A stretch of DNA of 64,000 bases from the NCBI GenBank assembly GCA_035545855.1, contig DASZXK010000094.1, forward strand, positions 11,514 through 75,513, read 5' to 3'. The stretch is from DASZVB01 sp035545855 (GTDB taxonomy: Bacteria > Myxococcota_A > Polyangia > Polyangiales > Polyangiaceae). The translations under genes and the position numbers were made by a program. Below are positions 8,044 to 17,052 of this stretch, one piece after another (within the stretch, counting starts at the first letter, position 1; each line of letters starts with the position of its first letter). The notes below the pieces were generated by a model. The model searched no databases. It was not told where the DNA came from and saw only the letters and a list, made by a program, of their open reading frames with translations.

Positions 8044-9573
8044 ATGCCCCACCACGTCGGCACCGTCGTCGCTGAGCGCTACGAGCTCACCGCCGTCCTC
8101 GGCAAGGGCGGACACGGCGTCGTGTACCGCGCGACGGATCGCACGACCGGCAAGGGCGTGGCCGTGAAGATGCTCTCGGACAGCTACGCGAACGCTCCCG
8201 AGTACGCCGCGCGGCTCGCCCGCGAGCAAGAGGCGCTGGTGGCGCTCGCCGGCACGAGCGCCGTCGCCGTCTACGACATGTGCCAGGCGCCGAACGGCGC
8301 CGTGTGCCTGGTGATGGAGCTCCTCGAGGGGACGGACCTCGAGATGGTGCTCTCCGACCTCGAGGCGAAGAACGAGCGGATGCCGCTCGCGCGCGTGAGC
8401 CAGGTCATGGAACCCATCGTGGACACGCTCGAGCGCGCCCACGAGGCGAAGATCCTCCACCGGGACCTGAAGCCCGCGAACATCTTCCTGCTCTCGGACG
8501 GCGAGGGCGTGCGGCTCTTCGACTTCGGCCTCTCCCGCAAGATGACCTCCGCCCGGCTCACGGTCATCGGCACGGTGATGGGCTCGCCGAGCTACATCGC
8601 GCCCGAGGTGTGGAAGGGACGATCCGACGAGCTCGACACGCGCGTCGACGTCTACTCGCTCGGCGTCATTCTCTTTCGCATCCTCTCCGGCAAGCTGCCG
8701 TTCGAGGGGGCAAACCTCATCGAATCACTGACGCTCGCGACGACCGCGCCGCGCCCGAGCCTCCGCGCGCTCCGCCCGGACCTCTCGCCCGCCGTCGACG
8801 ACTGGGTTCAGAAGGCGCTCGCCATCGATCGCGAGCGCCGCTTCGAGACGGCCACGTCGCTCTGGGGCGCCTTCCTGGACGCGCTCCGGTACGAGCCGCC
8901 GACGCGCGCGCGCCGTCCGGTCGCCGACAGCCTCGTGAACGCCTGGAAGGCCGCTGCGAGCGCGTTCCGGAAGTTCATCCCGGCGAAGTTCGCGTCCGAC
9001 CGGCCGCCGCCGTCGATGCCCCCGCCGTCGATCCCGCCGGACACCTCCGCGATCGACAGCAGCTGGGAGGAGCTCACCGACGCGGACGTGCTCGGCGTGA
9101 AACCGCCGCCGCTCCCCGTGCCGGATCTTTCGCGCATCGACGAGGGCTGGGAGGAGGTCTCGGCCGACGAGCTCGACCGGCCGTCGGTGCTGGCGTCGCT
9201 CGCGCCAGAGGCGAAGCCGGACGCGAAGGCACCGGAAGCAGCGCCCGAGCTCGAGCCCCCCGCTCGGAGTCCTGCAAAGAAGAGACGAAGGTCGACGCCG
9301 AAGAAGAGCGGAGGGCGCGCGCGCTCGAGAGCGTCGGCTCCGGACGCCGGCGCGCAGACGAAGCCGGCGGAGCCAGGGGACCCCGAGTCCGGAGCCGCCG
9401 AGCCCGTCTCCGCGAAGAGTGCGGCGGCGCCCGCCCTGCCATCCGTACCCGTCGCGCCTGCCGAAGGAGCGAAGAAGTCCGGCGGGAACACGCGACGGAA
9501 AAAGGCCGCTTCGGCGCCAGGCAAGTCGCGGAAGAAGTCCACGCCGAAGAAGGGCGGAAAGCGGAAGCGTTGA
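8044..9573 (+). CDS. Hanks-type Ser/Thr protein kinase with basic tail
   Basis: A 509-residue eukaryotic-like kinase. Residues 1-280 form the kinase domain: glycine loop GKGGHGVVY, ATP-anchoring Lys42 in VAVKML, catalytic loop HRDLKPAN with Asp141, DFG at Asp160, and SPSYIAPEVW. No transmembrane helix is evident, so it is probably cytoplasmic. Residues 310-380 hold two related acidic motifs (SSWEELTDAD and EGWEEVSADE) between proline stretches, and the last 90 residues are very rich in Lys, Arg, Ser and Ala, suggesting binding to nucleic acid or an acidic partner. The substrate is unknown. No sensor domain is attached. Confidence 0.92.
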   Translation: MPHHVGTVVAERYELTAVLGKGGHGVVYRATDRTTGKGVAVKMLSDSYANAPEYAARLAREQEALVALAGTSAVAVYDMCQAPNGAVCLVMELLEGTDLEMVLSDLEAKNERMPLARVSQVMEPIVDTLERAHEAKILHRDLKPANIFLLSDGEGVRLFDFGLSRKMTSARLTVIGTVMGSPSYIAPEVWKGRSDELDTRVDVYSLGVILFRILSGKLPFEGANLIESLTLATTAPRPSLRALRPDLSPAVDDWVQKALAIDRERRFETATSLWGAFLDALRYEPPTRARRPVADSLVNAWKAAASAFRKFIPAKFASDRPPPSMPPPSIPPDTSAIDSSWEELTDADVLGVKPPPLPVPDLSRIDEGWEEVSADELDRPSVLASLAPEAKPDAKAPEAAPELEPPARSPAKKRRRSTPKKSGGRARSRASAPDAGAQTKPAEPGDPESGAAEPVSAKSAAAPALPSVPVAPAEGAKKSGGNTRRKKAASAPGKSRKKSTPKKGGKRKR

Positions 9574-9673
9574 GCTCGAGGGGATCGTGAAAAAATCCGC
9601 CGTCGCTTCCTTTCGGCCAACGCCCGCCGTCGCAGCTCGCCGCGCTCCGACTCGCGTGTTACCTCACGTCGAA

Positions 9674-10273
9674 ATGACCCGCGCGCTCGCCGCTGCCGTC
9701 TTCTCCCTTCTCCTCGTCGCCTGCGGCTCCGATCCCAAATCGCCGACGTCCGGCCCCCTCTCCGGCTCGGGCGGCGCCTCGAACGGCGGCGGCGCGAGCG
9801 GCGGCGGCGCGAGCGGCTCCGGCGGCGAGCTCATGCTCGGCACGGGCGGGGAAGCTCCCGCGTGCAAGAACACGGGGGAGAAGTGCGAGTCGTCGACCGA
9901 GTGCTGCGAGGGCAACACGTGCAACAACACCGCGGGCTCGGCGGAGCTGAACGGGTGCCGGCTCCGCTGCACGCAGAGCTCGGACTGTCAGAGCGGCTGC
10001 TGCGTGCCGTTCCAGAACGATCCGAGCAAAGGGATCTGCGCGGACGCGAAATGGTGCGCCTGCGGCACGGACGGCTCCGCGTGCAGCTCCCAGCTTCCCC
10101 CCTGCTGCACGGGGCACGTCTGCCTCGCGACGGATCAGGCGCAGACCGCGTACGCCTGCCGGAAGGAGTGCACGGCGAACACCGACTGCACCACGAACTG
10201 CTGCGTCGCCATTCCGGGTCTCGGTGGAAAGAGCGCGTGCCTCGGGTCGGAGTACTGCCCCGCTGCCCCATGA
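9674..10273 (+). CDS. Cysteine-rich lipoprotein
   Basis: A 199-residue exported lipoprotein. The signal peptide ends in the lipobox LLLVAC, followed by a Gly/Ser/Ala tether of about 40 residues and then three repeats of a Cys-dense module (for example GEKCESSTECCEGNTC and SDCQSGCCVP). The pattern C-x6-C-x5-CC resembles dickkopf- or knottin-like disulfide folds found in myxobacterial surface proteins. I chose the ATG at 9674 as the only start giving a proper signal peptide; the open frame upstream runs into the kinase end. TTACCT lies 9 bases before it. Function is unknown; anchoring in the outer membrane is inferred. Confidence 0.75.
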   Translation: MTRALAAAVFSLLLVACGSDPKSPTSGPLSGSGGASNGGGASGGGASGSGGELMLGTGGEAPACKNTGEKCESSTECCEGNTCNNTAGSAELNGCRLRCTQSSDCQSGCCVPFQNDPSKGICADAKWCACGTDGSACSSQLPPCCTGHVCLATDQAQTAYACRKECTANTDCTTNCCVAIPGLGGKSACLGSEYCPAAP

Positions 10274-10582
10274 CGTCGCGCCCCCCCGCGAACGAGAGCT
10301 GACGGGAACGGCCAGGCCGCCCCGCGACTGACCGCCCTCGCGAAACGAGCGGCTAAAACGGACGTTCGCTCAGATTTCGGCGCCGCGGGTTTCCATGCAA
10401 CCCGGCGCGAAAAACCGCATGAAATGGGCGAAAAGCGCGAACGTGCGACAGTGTCAGAAGATCCCTACACCGCCGCTGTCGCGGATCCCGCATGAATGCT
10501 GCGGAAAATCGCGGGAGCGAACCTTCTGAGTCGCGGGCCGGCATGCTATGTTTCTGACGCGATCTTAGGCGGAGCGGTGCGC
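10274..10582. other. Intergenic region before the VWA lipoprotein gene
   Basis: This 309-base gap holds no convincing gene. It is less GC-rich than its surroundings in places, with several A runs. A TATGTT hexamer at 10547-10552, 30 bases before the next start, is a reasonable -10 box; the bases around 10524 (CTTCTG) would be a weak -35. I see no strong hairpin, tRNA or riboswitch-like structure. Confidence 0.4.
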
Positions 10583-11950
10583 ATGAAACATCAATCGCGG
10601 CGTTTGGCGGCGTGGGCGGCAGGGTCCGTCGCTGCTGCGGCATTCGGAACGTGGGCGTGTTCTCCCTCCTCGGGCGGGCTGGACCAGGGAAGCTTCAGCA
10701 GCGGCCCGGGCAGTGGCGGAGCCGGGCAGAGCGCGGCCGGAGCGGGCAGCGGCCTCGTCACGGGCACCGGCAGCGTCACCGGTGGAGACGGCACCGGCGG
10801 CGGCTTCATCGATTTCGGCTCCGGCGGGAGCGGCAGCCACCCCGACGGCGGTTGCTACGCCACGGTGTCCACCGCGGAGCACGTGGTGACGACGGTCGAG
10901 GTGCCCGTGACCACGACGGTGACCACCTACAAGCCGTTCGACATGTTCATCATGTACGACCAGTCGGGGTCGATGAACGACAAGACCCCGAAGGGCACGA
11001 AGTGGGACGTCATCAAGGGCGCGCTCACCGGCTTCGTGAACGATCAGCAGAACGCGGACATCGGCGTCGGCATCGCGTACTTCCCGCTCTCGCCGCCTGC
11101 GTGCACCACGTCCGGTCCGAACTGCAACTGCATCAACCTCTTCATCACGACCATCTGCATCCCGACGGGTGGCGGCTCGTGCAACGCCCCCGACTACGCC
11201 GTGCCGGACGTCGGCATTGCGCCGCTCCCCGGCGTGGCCCCGGCCATCGTCACCTCCGTCGGCAATCACGGCCCGGGCGGCGGCACTCCGACGGCGCCGG
11301 CGCTCCAGGGCGCGCTCCAGTACGCGGAGCCGTGGGCTGCCGCGCATCCGGACAAGAAGACGATCGTCGTCCTCGCGACGGACGGTGACCCGACGGGCTG
11401 CTCCGGAAACGCCGTTCAAGACGTCGCGAACATCGCGGCGACCGGTCTCTCGGCGACCCCGCCCGTACAGACCTTCGTCATCGGCGTCGGAAGCTCCCTC
11501 ACTTCCTTGAACCAGATCGCCCAGTACGGCGGCACCGGGCAGGCCTTCATCGTGGACGCGACGACGGGAGACCCGGCGCAGCAGTTCCTGGATGCGATGA
11601 ACAAGATCCGGGAGAGCTCGACCACGACGGAGACGCACACGGAAACGCACACGGAGACGCAGTCCACGCCGGTTCCCTGCGAATGGACGATCCCCGCCTC
11701 TCCGCCGAACGGTGGCACGTTCGACAAGGGCAAGGTCAACGTGACCTACGCCGTCGGAGGAGGCACTCCGACGAGCATCGGCTACGTCGACAGCGAATCG
11801 GCGTGTGCGAACGTGGACCAGGGCTGGCACTACGACAGCGCGGACGCGCCGACGAAGGTGCAGGTCTGCTCCCAGACGTGCACGGCCATCCAGGACTCCA
11901 CGGTGTCCCTCGCGTTCGGATGCGAGACGGTCAAGGCGCGCCCGCGCTGA
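10583..11950 (+). CDS. VWA-domain surface lipoprotein
   Basis: A 455-residue exported protein. The signal peptide (MKHQSRRLAAWAAGSVAAA) ends at GTWAC, followed by a Gly/Ser tether to about residue 95. A von Willebrand A domain follows, with the metal-site motif DQSGS at residues 126-130 and later VVLATDGDPTGC. It then has a low-complexity THTETHTETQ stretch near residue 355 and a C-terminal Cys-containing beta domain. VWA domains bind ligands through a divalent metal, so adhesion or complex assembly is plausible. ATG 10583 was chosen for the signal peptide. It is convergent with the cyclase gene and shares a hairpin with it. Confidence 0.88.
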   Translation: MKHQSRRLAAWAAGSVAAAAFGTWACSPSSGGLDQGSFSSGPGSGGAGQSAAGAGSGLVTGTGSVTGGDGTGGGFIDFGSGGSGSHPDGGCYATVSTAEHVVTTVEVPVTTTVTTYKPFDMFIMYDQSGSMNDKTPKGTKWDVIKGALTGFVNDQQNADIGVGIAYFPLSPPACTTSGPNCNCINLFITTICIPTGGGSCNAPDYAVPDVGIAPLPGVAPAIVTSVGNHGPGGGTPTAPALQGALQYAEPWAAAHPDKKTIVVLATDGDPTGCSGNAVQDVANIAATGLSATPPVQTFVIGVGSSLTSLNQIAQYGGTGQAFIVDATTGDPAQQFLDAMNKIRESSTTTETHTETHTETQSTPVPCEWTIPASPPNGGTFDKGKVNVTYAVGGGTPTSIGYVDSESACANVDQGWHYDSADAPTKVQVCSQTCTAIQDSTVSLAFGCETVKARPR

Positions 11951-11968
11951 GCCCGGTACGTGCGATCG

Positions 11969-12002
11969 AACGGCCGCGCCCGGCGCACGGGTCGCGGCCG
12001 TT
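11969..12002. terminator. Bidirectional hairpin terminator
   Basis: AACGGCCGCG at 11969-11978 pairs with CGCGGCCGTT at 11993-12002: a perfect 10-base stem with a 14-base loop. It sits between the convergent VWA and cyclase genes. There is no long T tract on either side. Confidence 0.65.
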
Positions 12003-12005
12003 TCC

Positions 12006-12695
12006 TCACTCCGGGGGCGGCTTCGCGTGCCAGGCGGGGTTGCTCGCGAACGCCGCGGCGCACGTGAGCGAACAGAACCAGTACTCCCGCTCCGCGTAGC
12101 GCAGGTGGCCGACGGCGGCACGACGGTCGACGGCCGCCTGGCAAACGGGGTCCACCGGCGTCTCCGTCGCGCCGAGCACGAGCGCGAGCGAGAACAGCGG
12201 GACCGCGCCGCTCACGTTCTTCAGGTTCACCGCGCCGAGGTCCGCGACGGCGATGCCGACTTTCCGCGCCGCGGCGGCAATGGGCGCCGTGCCGAGCACT
12301 TCCCCGGCGTGGGCCTCGCCGGCTACACGCGCCGCGAGGTTCACGGCATGCCCGAAGACGTCCCCGTCCCGACGGATCGCGTCTCCGAAGTGCAGGCCGG
12401 CGCGGAGCGGCGGGAAGCGTGCGTCCGCGGCCGCTTCCGTCAGGAGCCGCTCCACGAGCGTGACGCCGCTCTCGGCCGTCGGAGACGTGACGAGCACGGC
12501 GTCCCCGATGCTCTTCACGAGGCGGTCGCCTTCGCCGAGGCAGCCCCTCGCGACACGGGCGAACCGGGTCGCGAGCGCGGCGGCGTCTTCGTCCCCGTGC
12601 TCCTCCGTCAGCGCCGTGAAGCCGGCGAGATCGATGAAGCCGAACGCGGCCTGGATCCGCACCGGAGGCGAGTTCGACGGCTTTTCCGACACCAA
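12006..12695 (-). CDS. Class III nucleotide cyclase fused to YHS domain
   Basis: About 229 residues. Residues 15-180 are a class III adenylate/guanylate cyclase domain: AAFGFIDLAGFTALTEE carries the first metal Asp, and SIGDAVLVTS the second. The C-terminal 50 residues (DPVCQAAV to FCSLTCAAAFASNP) are a YHS domain, a small metal-binding module seen in copper-handling and other proteins. The combination suggests cAMP production tied to metal or redox sensing, which is inference. The start is TTG at 12695, exactly 6 bases after a TACGCT hexamer, or GTG at 12692. No membrane segment is seen. Confidence 0.85.
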   Translation of the reverse strand: MVSEKPSNSPPVRIQAAFGFIDLAGFTALTEEHGDEDAAALATRFARVARGCLGEGDRLVKSIGDAVLVTSPTAESGVTLVERLLTEAAADARFPPLRAGLHFGDAIRRDGDVFGHAVNLAARVAGEAHAGEVLGTAPIAAAARKVGIAVADLGAVNLKNVSGAVPLFSLALVLGATETPVDPVCQAAVDRRAAVGHLRYAEREYWFCSLTCAAAFASNPAWHAKPPPE

Positions 12696-12701
12696 TCGGG
12701 A

Positions 12702-12707
12702 AGCGTA
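12702..12707 (-). promoter_or_regulatory. -10 box, predicted leaderless start
   Basis: On the minus strand this reads TACGCT, six bases before the TTG at 12695. It fits the TAnnnT-plus-6/7 pattern seen at other genes here, so transcription probably begins at or next to the start codon. Confidence 0.5.
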
Positions 12708-12738
12708 GCACCTTCCCGCGCCGCGCCGCTCGCGGGAC

Positions 12739-13500
12739 TCAGGAGAAGCGGGCGTCCCAGAGCACGTCCAGACGCGCGGCCACGATCTTCGCGACGCCGG
12801 ACACGGACTCGCGGTCGCGGTCCCGGAACGGGTGGTCGGGCCGTCCGAGCTCGATGAGCGCTTCCAGCCCGTTTCGACGCCGGATCGGAATCATCAGGAC
12901 ACCCGCGGACGAGGGAAGCGATCCGAGACGCTCGGCGATGCGACCGGACGCGGCGTGGGCCTCGGGCGGCTCCGAGACGACGAGTCCGAGGTGCGCGGCG
13001 GCGAGGCCGAGATCGTCGCGGGGAAGGACGTGCCCGAGGCGGGTCGTCATTCCCGGCCCGGTGACCGCCGACGTGACGAACCCGACGTACGGCGTCCGCC
13101 TCCGATGCACGGCGCCGACGCAGGCGCCCGTGCGCCGCACCACGTCGAGGAGCGCGTCGCCGAAGAGCGCGGAAGGATCGCGGAGCCTGTCGGCGTGCCA
13201 CCGGAACGTCGCGAACGGGTCGATGGTGACGGGTCGCTCGGACTCGGGAACGATCTCGATCGAGCCGAAACGAGCCTGCGCGCGACGGAGCGCGACGACC
13301 TCCCGGATCGTCTCGATGTTCCGCCAGTGCTTCCACGTCCACTGCCGGGCGAGGCACCCGCTCGGAATGCGGTCGTGGAGGACGCCCCGGACGAGCAGGT
13401 TCGTGTTCACGGGGCCGACCGTCACCTCTCCGTTCGTGACGAGCCAGAGCGGCGGCGGCGTGGGTTTGGACTCCCTCGAAGCACTCATCGAAGCGTTCAT
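12739..13500 (-). CDS. GYF-like plus GAF domain protein
   Basis: A 253-residue cytoplasmic protein. Residues 15-65 (PLWLVTNGEVTVGPVNTNLL to ARQWTWKHWRNI) resemble the GYF_2/DUF4339 module common in myxobacterial regulators, with the paired Trp residues of that fold. Residues 110-250 look like a GAF domain, with the late GVLMIPIRRRNGLEALIELG strand pair. Such proteins sense small molecules or bind partners; no output domain is attached. The ATG at 13500 has GAGGAT upstream. It is transcribed in the same direction as the cyclase gene, 43 bases away, so the two may form a signalling unit. Confidence 0.72.
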   Translation of the reverse strand: MNASMSASRESKPTPPPLWLVTNGEVTVGPVNTNLLVRGVLHDRIPSGCLARQWTWKHWRNIETIREVVALRRAQARFGSIEIVPESERPVTIDPFATFRWHADRLRDPSALFGDALLDVVRRTGACVGAVHRRRTPYVGFVTSAVTGPGMTTRLGHVLPRDDLGLAAAHLGLVVSEPPEAHAASGRIAERLGSLPSSAGVLMIPIRRRNGLEALIELGRPDHPFRDRDRESVSGVAKIVAARLDVLWDARFS

Positions 13501-13595
13501 GTGGTCTTCTCGATCCTCGTTGAACGAGAATTGTTCCGGACCCGCGCGAACAGGGCCAAGGAAGCGCCGGAGGAGCGGCGCGGAGGCGCGCCGTT

Positions 13596-15230
13596 TCAGC
13601 CGACGACGATGGACTCGACGCGGCGGTACTCCGCTGGACGGGGGAAGTCCGCCGTCACCGAGACGAGCACCCGGAAGGGCGCGCCGTCGAGCTCCCGGTG
13701 CGAGATCGTCGCGGAAATCGAGCCATTGGAGCCGGCGTCGCTTCCGAGCACCGTGACGTCGGCGCCGTCGAACCGGACGCGGTGAAAAGCCACCGTGGCG
13801 GCGGAGACGGGGCCGTCGAACGTGAACGATACGGGGCGCCCTGCGGGCTTGCCGAGCACGTCCGCGGAGACGTCGAAGTATGCCGGGACGCCGCGGGCGA
13901 GCACGGGGCGCTCCGCGCCGAAGACCTCACCGAGCGACCTCCGGAAGGCCTTGTACGCGTCGGCGACGACGCGGCGAGCTCGCGGCGCGACCTCGATGCG
14001 ACGGTATCGAAGCGAGGAGTCCGGGTCGAACCCGAGCACGTCCGGGTGCGAGAGCGCGAACGCTTCCCGCGCCGGACCCGCGCCGAGCGCGACGGCCGCC
14101 GCGAGATCCACCGGCTCGGCGAGGTCCGAAGCCGGCGCCCAGGGAACCCGGCGAGTCACTCGCGCCGACCCGAGCCAGCGCCCGACGGAGAGCTGCGCCG
14201 CCCTGCGGACGTCGCGAAAGCGCCCGAGGCGATACGCGGCTCCGACGGGCAGCGAATGGAGGACGGCGGCCCGATAGCGGAGGTCCGGCCTGCCGCCGTC
14301 CCGCGGATCGGCCGAAGCGAGGTACGCGAGGTGCTCGGAGGCGCCGATGGCGTGCCGATCGAAGAGGCGACCGGGGCCTCGAGCGAGCCCGCGACGGCAG
14401 ATGCGGTCCGTCACGAGGTCCCGGAGCAACAGCGTTCCGACGGGCTTCCCGGAGCCGAGGAAGGCGTCCATCCCGCCCTCGTCCGGGACGTGCACTTCGT
14501 CGGGCTCGACGACGTAGACGAAGTCCCCCGAGCAGCTCTCGTACGCGACGGTGCGCTTCTCGGCCTCGTCCTCCCACACGCCACGGACGTGCCTCACTTT
14601 CGGCGAGAACGTGGCCGTCGCGAGACCCTCGAAGCATTCCGCCCGCGAACGATCGAGCCTGCGACCCGGCGCGAGAAACGGCTCTTCCCACCGGTAGCCC
14701 CCGTCGCACAGGACGATCTCGTCGGCGAAGTCCGCGACGGAGGCGACCGCCGAGCGGAGGAACTCCGCGTCGTCGTGGATGAGGATGTAGGCGCTCACCC
14801 GGCCGTGCGCGGCGCGCTTCTCCGCGAAGGGCCGGGGAACGGGCACCGGCGGCGCTTCGTGAGCCCCCGAGCGCTCCCGCCACTCGTGGAGGATCTGGAG
14901 CAGCTCCCTCCCCTCTTCGGGCCCGAATGGCCGCGGACAGCCGCCGACCGGCACCTCGGAGTCCTCCGGTGTCACGTAGAGGTTGTGAATGCCGCCGTCG
15001 AGCAGCGTCACGGGGAGCGGAAGGGAGAACCCGTAGCGGCCGTCCCCCTTGCCGTCGGATGCGACGTCCGGCCGGGGGAGATCGGCGAGCCCCTCGGCGA
15101 CGGGGGTGTCGTAGTCGCGGACGACGACGCGAACGCGACGCTCGGGGTGCGCCTTGTCGCGCGCCCAGCCCGAGACGCGACCGTGGTGGACGCCGTCGAG
15201 GAAGCCTTCGTAGTCGGGGTCGTCGGCCAA
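13596..15230 (-). CDS. Glycosyltransferase family 2-like protein with N-terminal beta module
   Basis: About 544 residues. The first 90 (FLDGVHHGRVSGWARD to GGIHNLYV) form a beta module often fused to bacterial glycosyltransferases. A GT-A-like region follows: RVSAYILIHDDAEFL, IVLCDGGYRWEEP and DFVYVVEPDE, where an acidic pair stands in the place of the DxD motif. The C-terminal part ends in a beta-rich domain (VSFTFDGPVSAAT). The start is uncertain: TTG at 15230 is the first start in frame after the upstream gene's stop, with TAAGTT 16 bases before it. The frame stays open through a 9-base tandem repeat further upstream. The sugar is unknown. Confidence 0.65.
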   Translation of the reverse strand: MADDPDYEGFLDGVHHGRVSGWARDKAHPERRVRVVVRDYDTPVAEGLADLPRPDVASDGKGDGRYGFSLPLPVTLLDGGIHNLYVTPEDSEVPVGGCPRPFGPEEGRELLQILHEWRERSGAHEAPPVPVPRPFAEKRAAHGRVSAYILIHDDAEFLRSAVASVADFADEIVLCDGGYRWEEPFLAPGRRLDRSRAECFEGLATATFSPKVRHVRGVWEDEAEKRTVAYESCSGDFVYVVEPDEVHVPDEGGMDAFLGSGKPVGTLLLRDLVTDRICRRGLARGPGRLFDRHAIGASEHLAYLASADPRDGGRPDLRYRAAVLHSLPVGAAYRLGRFRDVRRAAQLSVGRWLGSARVTRRVPWAPASDLAEPVDLAAAVALGAGPAREAFALSHPDVLGFDPDSSLRYRRIEVAPRARRVVADAYKAFRRSLGEVFGAERPVLARGVPAYFDVSADVLGKPAGRPVSFTFDGPVSAATVAFHRVRFDGADVTVLGSDAGSNGSISATISHRELDGAPFRVLVSVTADFPRPAEYRRVESIVVG

Positions 15231-15300
15231 GCGGAAGTGAACGTGGAACTTACCGCCGCGAACCGCCTCGGGCCAGGAGAACCTGCGCGCCTGCCCCCTG

Positions 15301-15345
15301 GCGCGCCTTGCGCGCCTAGCGCGCCTTGCGCGCCTTGCGCGCCTT
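15301..15345. repeat. 9-base tandem repeat, five units
   Basis: Five head-to-tail copies of GCGCGCCTT, the second ending in A instead of T. They lie between the stop of the gene at 15395 and the predicted start at 15230. The unit contains CCTTGCGC at each junction, the right arm of the short inverted repeat found elsewhere in the window. Because the unit is 9 bases it stays in frame, and if translated on the minus strand it would encode a run of Ala-Arg-Arg. Confidence 0.85.
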
Positions 15346-15394
15346 GCGACCCGGGCGGCCTCGAGCGCCGAGCCCGAGCACGCGAGTCCTCCGA

Positions 15395-16969
15395 TCAGAA
15401 ATGAATCCCGAGGGCGCCTTCCAGACGCTCGTCCGAGCGATGGACGGTGAACTCCGCCATGTGGCTTCGCCTCCCGACGTGGGCCCCCGTCACGCGGAGG
15501 AGCACCGGAGTCCCGGGCGGCTCGAACGCGAGGGTGGAGGACAGCTCGAGGATGTCGTCCGAGAGGTGCGGGTCGACGGTGACGTCCTCCTGCATGCGCT
15601 CGTGCCCCTCGATCGATTCGTAACGACCGTAGCGGGCGTCGATGTTCGCGGTGAACCCCTCCGACGTGAACGAAGCCTCGGCGCCCGCGGAGACGCCGAA
15701 CGAGTAGTAGTACCCGTGACCGCGCAGCGAGGATTTCGTCCCGTCCTCTCCGTGGACTCGCGCGAACTGCTCGTACGCGAGCGAGTACGGCGCGGCGAAA
15801 TCCGGCGTGACGTCCAGGGCGAAACGGTAGCGCGCGGGGCCGCGGGAGAGCCATGCGGTTCCGACCGGGCCGAGGAGGTGGACCATGGCGTACTGGTCCC
15901 GGCGATCGAAGAGCCACCGATCCACGTAGTGGAGCCCCGTGTGCCCCGCGAGCTCGTACGTCTCGCCGATGGGTCCACCTCGACCGATCCGCAGATCTTG
16001 CTTGAAGTACCCGAAGAGGTGCGCGTCCGTCTCGAGCTCGAGCTCCCGCGGGGACTGGTCGAACATGGAGCGCGCGGAGAACCGCGTGAAGTTTCCGTCT
16101 CCGAACCAGGTCGCGATGTGACCGGGGCGGAGGAAGCCGGGCATGGCGACGAGACGTCCCGAGAGGCCGATGCTCGTCGCAGTGCCCTTCCGGTGTTGAT
16201 CGTTCGTGAGGAACGACTCTCCCATGGAGAGCTCGAACCGGTGGCTGTACGCGGAGGAGAGGCCCAGGGAATCGTCCGGAACCAGCGGCGGCGGCTTCTC
16301 CGCCTCGATCCCCTTGGCGGCGGAGCGCGGGAGCCCGAGCGTCACCGCGCTGAAGCGCCGCCCGAACTCGTCGGGCCCGGTGACTTCATCCAGGGTCCGG
16401 GGACGAGCCTGCTCGCTGTTGAGGTAGTTTCCGAGGTGATAGAAGAACTCGCCGACGGCCATCCCGCCGAACGGCGTGACGATGAGATCGTTGAAGCTGA
16501 TGATCTCTCGCCATTCGAAGGCGACCTCGTAGAGCGCCGAAGCGGTGGCCGCGACGCCGAAGCTCGGGAGCACGCCGAAGCCGTTGATGCGGGTCACGGT
16601 GTAGTGTGCGGCGCCCGCCGTCGGGTGGAGGAGCCAGTTCGTCCGCTCCAGGTTGTCGTCGAAGCGGGCGACCGACTGCTTCGTGATCTTCGTCCACAGG
16701 TCCGGGTACTGCCAGTCGACGGTGTTCGACTGAGGGTCGTACCAGTAGATGAAGAGCTCGAACGCCATGACGGCGCCGTTCTCCGCCGCGGCGCGAGCGT
16801 AGCGCTTCGGGTATCGATCCGAGCCGAACCACCCGTCGTAGAGCGGCTCGAAGTAGACGCTCCGCTGGTCTCGGTCGATGAAGTAGTCCTCTTCGCGAGC
16901 CACCGCGCGCGCGGGCGAGAGCGAGAGCGCCGCTCCGAGAGCGATGGCGAGGAGCAACGGCAAACGCAT
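15395..16969 (-). CDS. Outer-membrane-type protein, DUF3943-like
   Basis: A 524-residue exported protein. The signal peptide MRLPLLLAIALGAALSLSP ends at ARAVA, after which the chain is rich in Tyr, Trp and Phe alternating with polar residues. It ends ALGIHF, with a C-terminal aromatic typical of beta-barrels. The middle has EWREIISFNDLIVTPFGG and GEFFYHLGNYL, which resemble DUF3943 proteins; this family call is from memory and tentative. The ATG at 16969 gives the signal peptide; a longer frame upstream has no support. It is divergent from the small outer-membrane-like lipoprotein at 17166, with an inverted repeat between. Confidence 0.75.
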   Translation of the reverse strand: MRLPLLLAIALGAALSLSPARAVAREEDYFIDRDQRSVYFEPLYDGWFGSDRYPKRYARAAAENGAVMAFELFIYWYDPQSNTVDWQYPDLWTKITKQSVARFDDNLERTNWLLHPTAGAAHYTVTRINGFGVLPSFGVAATASALYEVAFEWREIISFNDLIVTPFGGMAVGEFFYHLGNYLNSEQARPRTLDEVTGPDEFGRRFSAVTLGLPRSAAKGIEAEKPPPLVPDDSLGLSSAYSHRFELSMGESFLTNDQHRKGTATSIGLSGRLVAMPGFLRPGHIATWFGDGNFTRFSARSMFDQSPRELELETDAHLFGYFKQDLRIGRGGPIGETYELAGHTGLHYVDRWLFDRRDQYAMVHLLGPVGTAWLSRGPARYRFALDVTPDFAAPYSLAYEQFARVHGEDGTKSSLRGHGYYYSFGVSAGAEASFTSEGFTANIDARYGRYESIEGHERMQEDVTVDPHLSDDILELSSTLAFEPPGTPVLLRVTGAHVGRRSHMAEFTVHRSDERLEGALGIHF

Positions 16970-17052
16970 CAGCGGGACCCTGGGCCCGAGTAGCACGTGC
17001 CGCGCCACGGCGAGATTCCTGCGTTTCCCGCGATCGTGCGCCGATCCTGCGA

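Noticed and set aside
15301..15345. CRISPR-like array
   Set aside because: Units are 9 bases, contiguous and without spacers.
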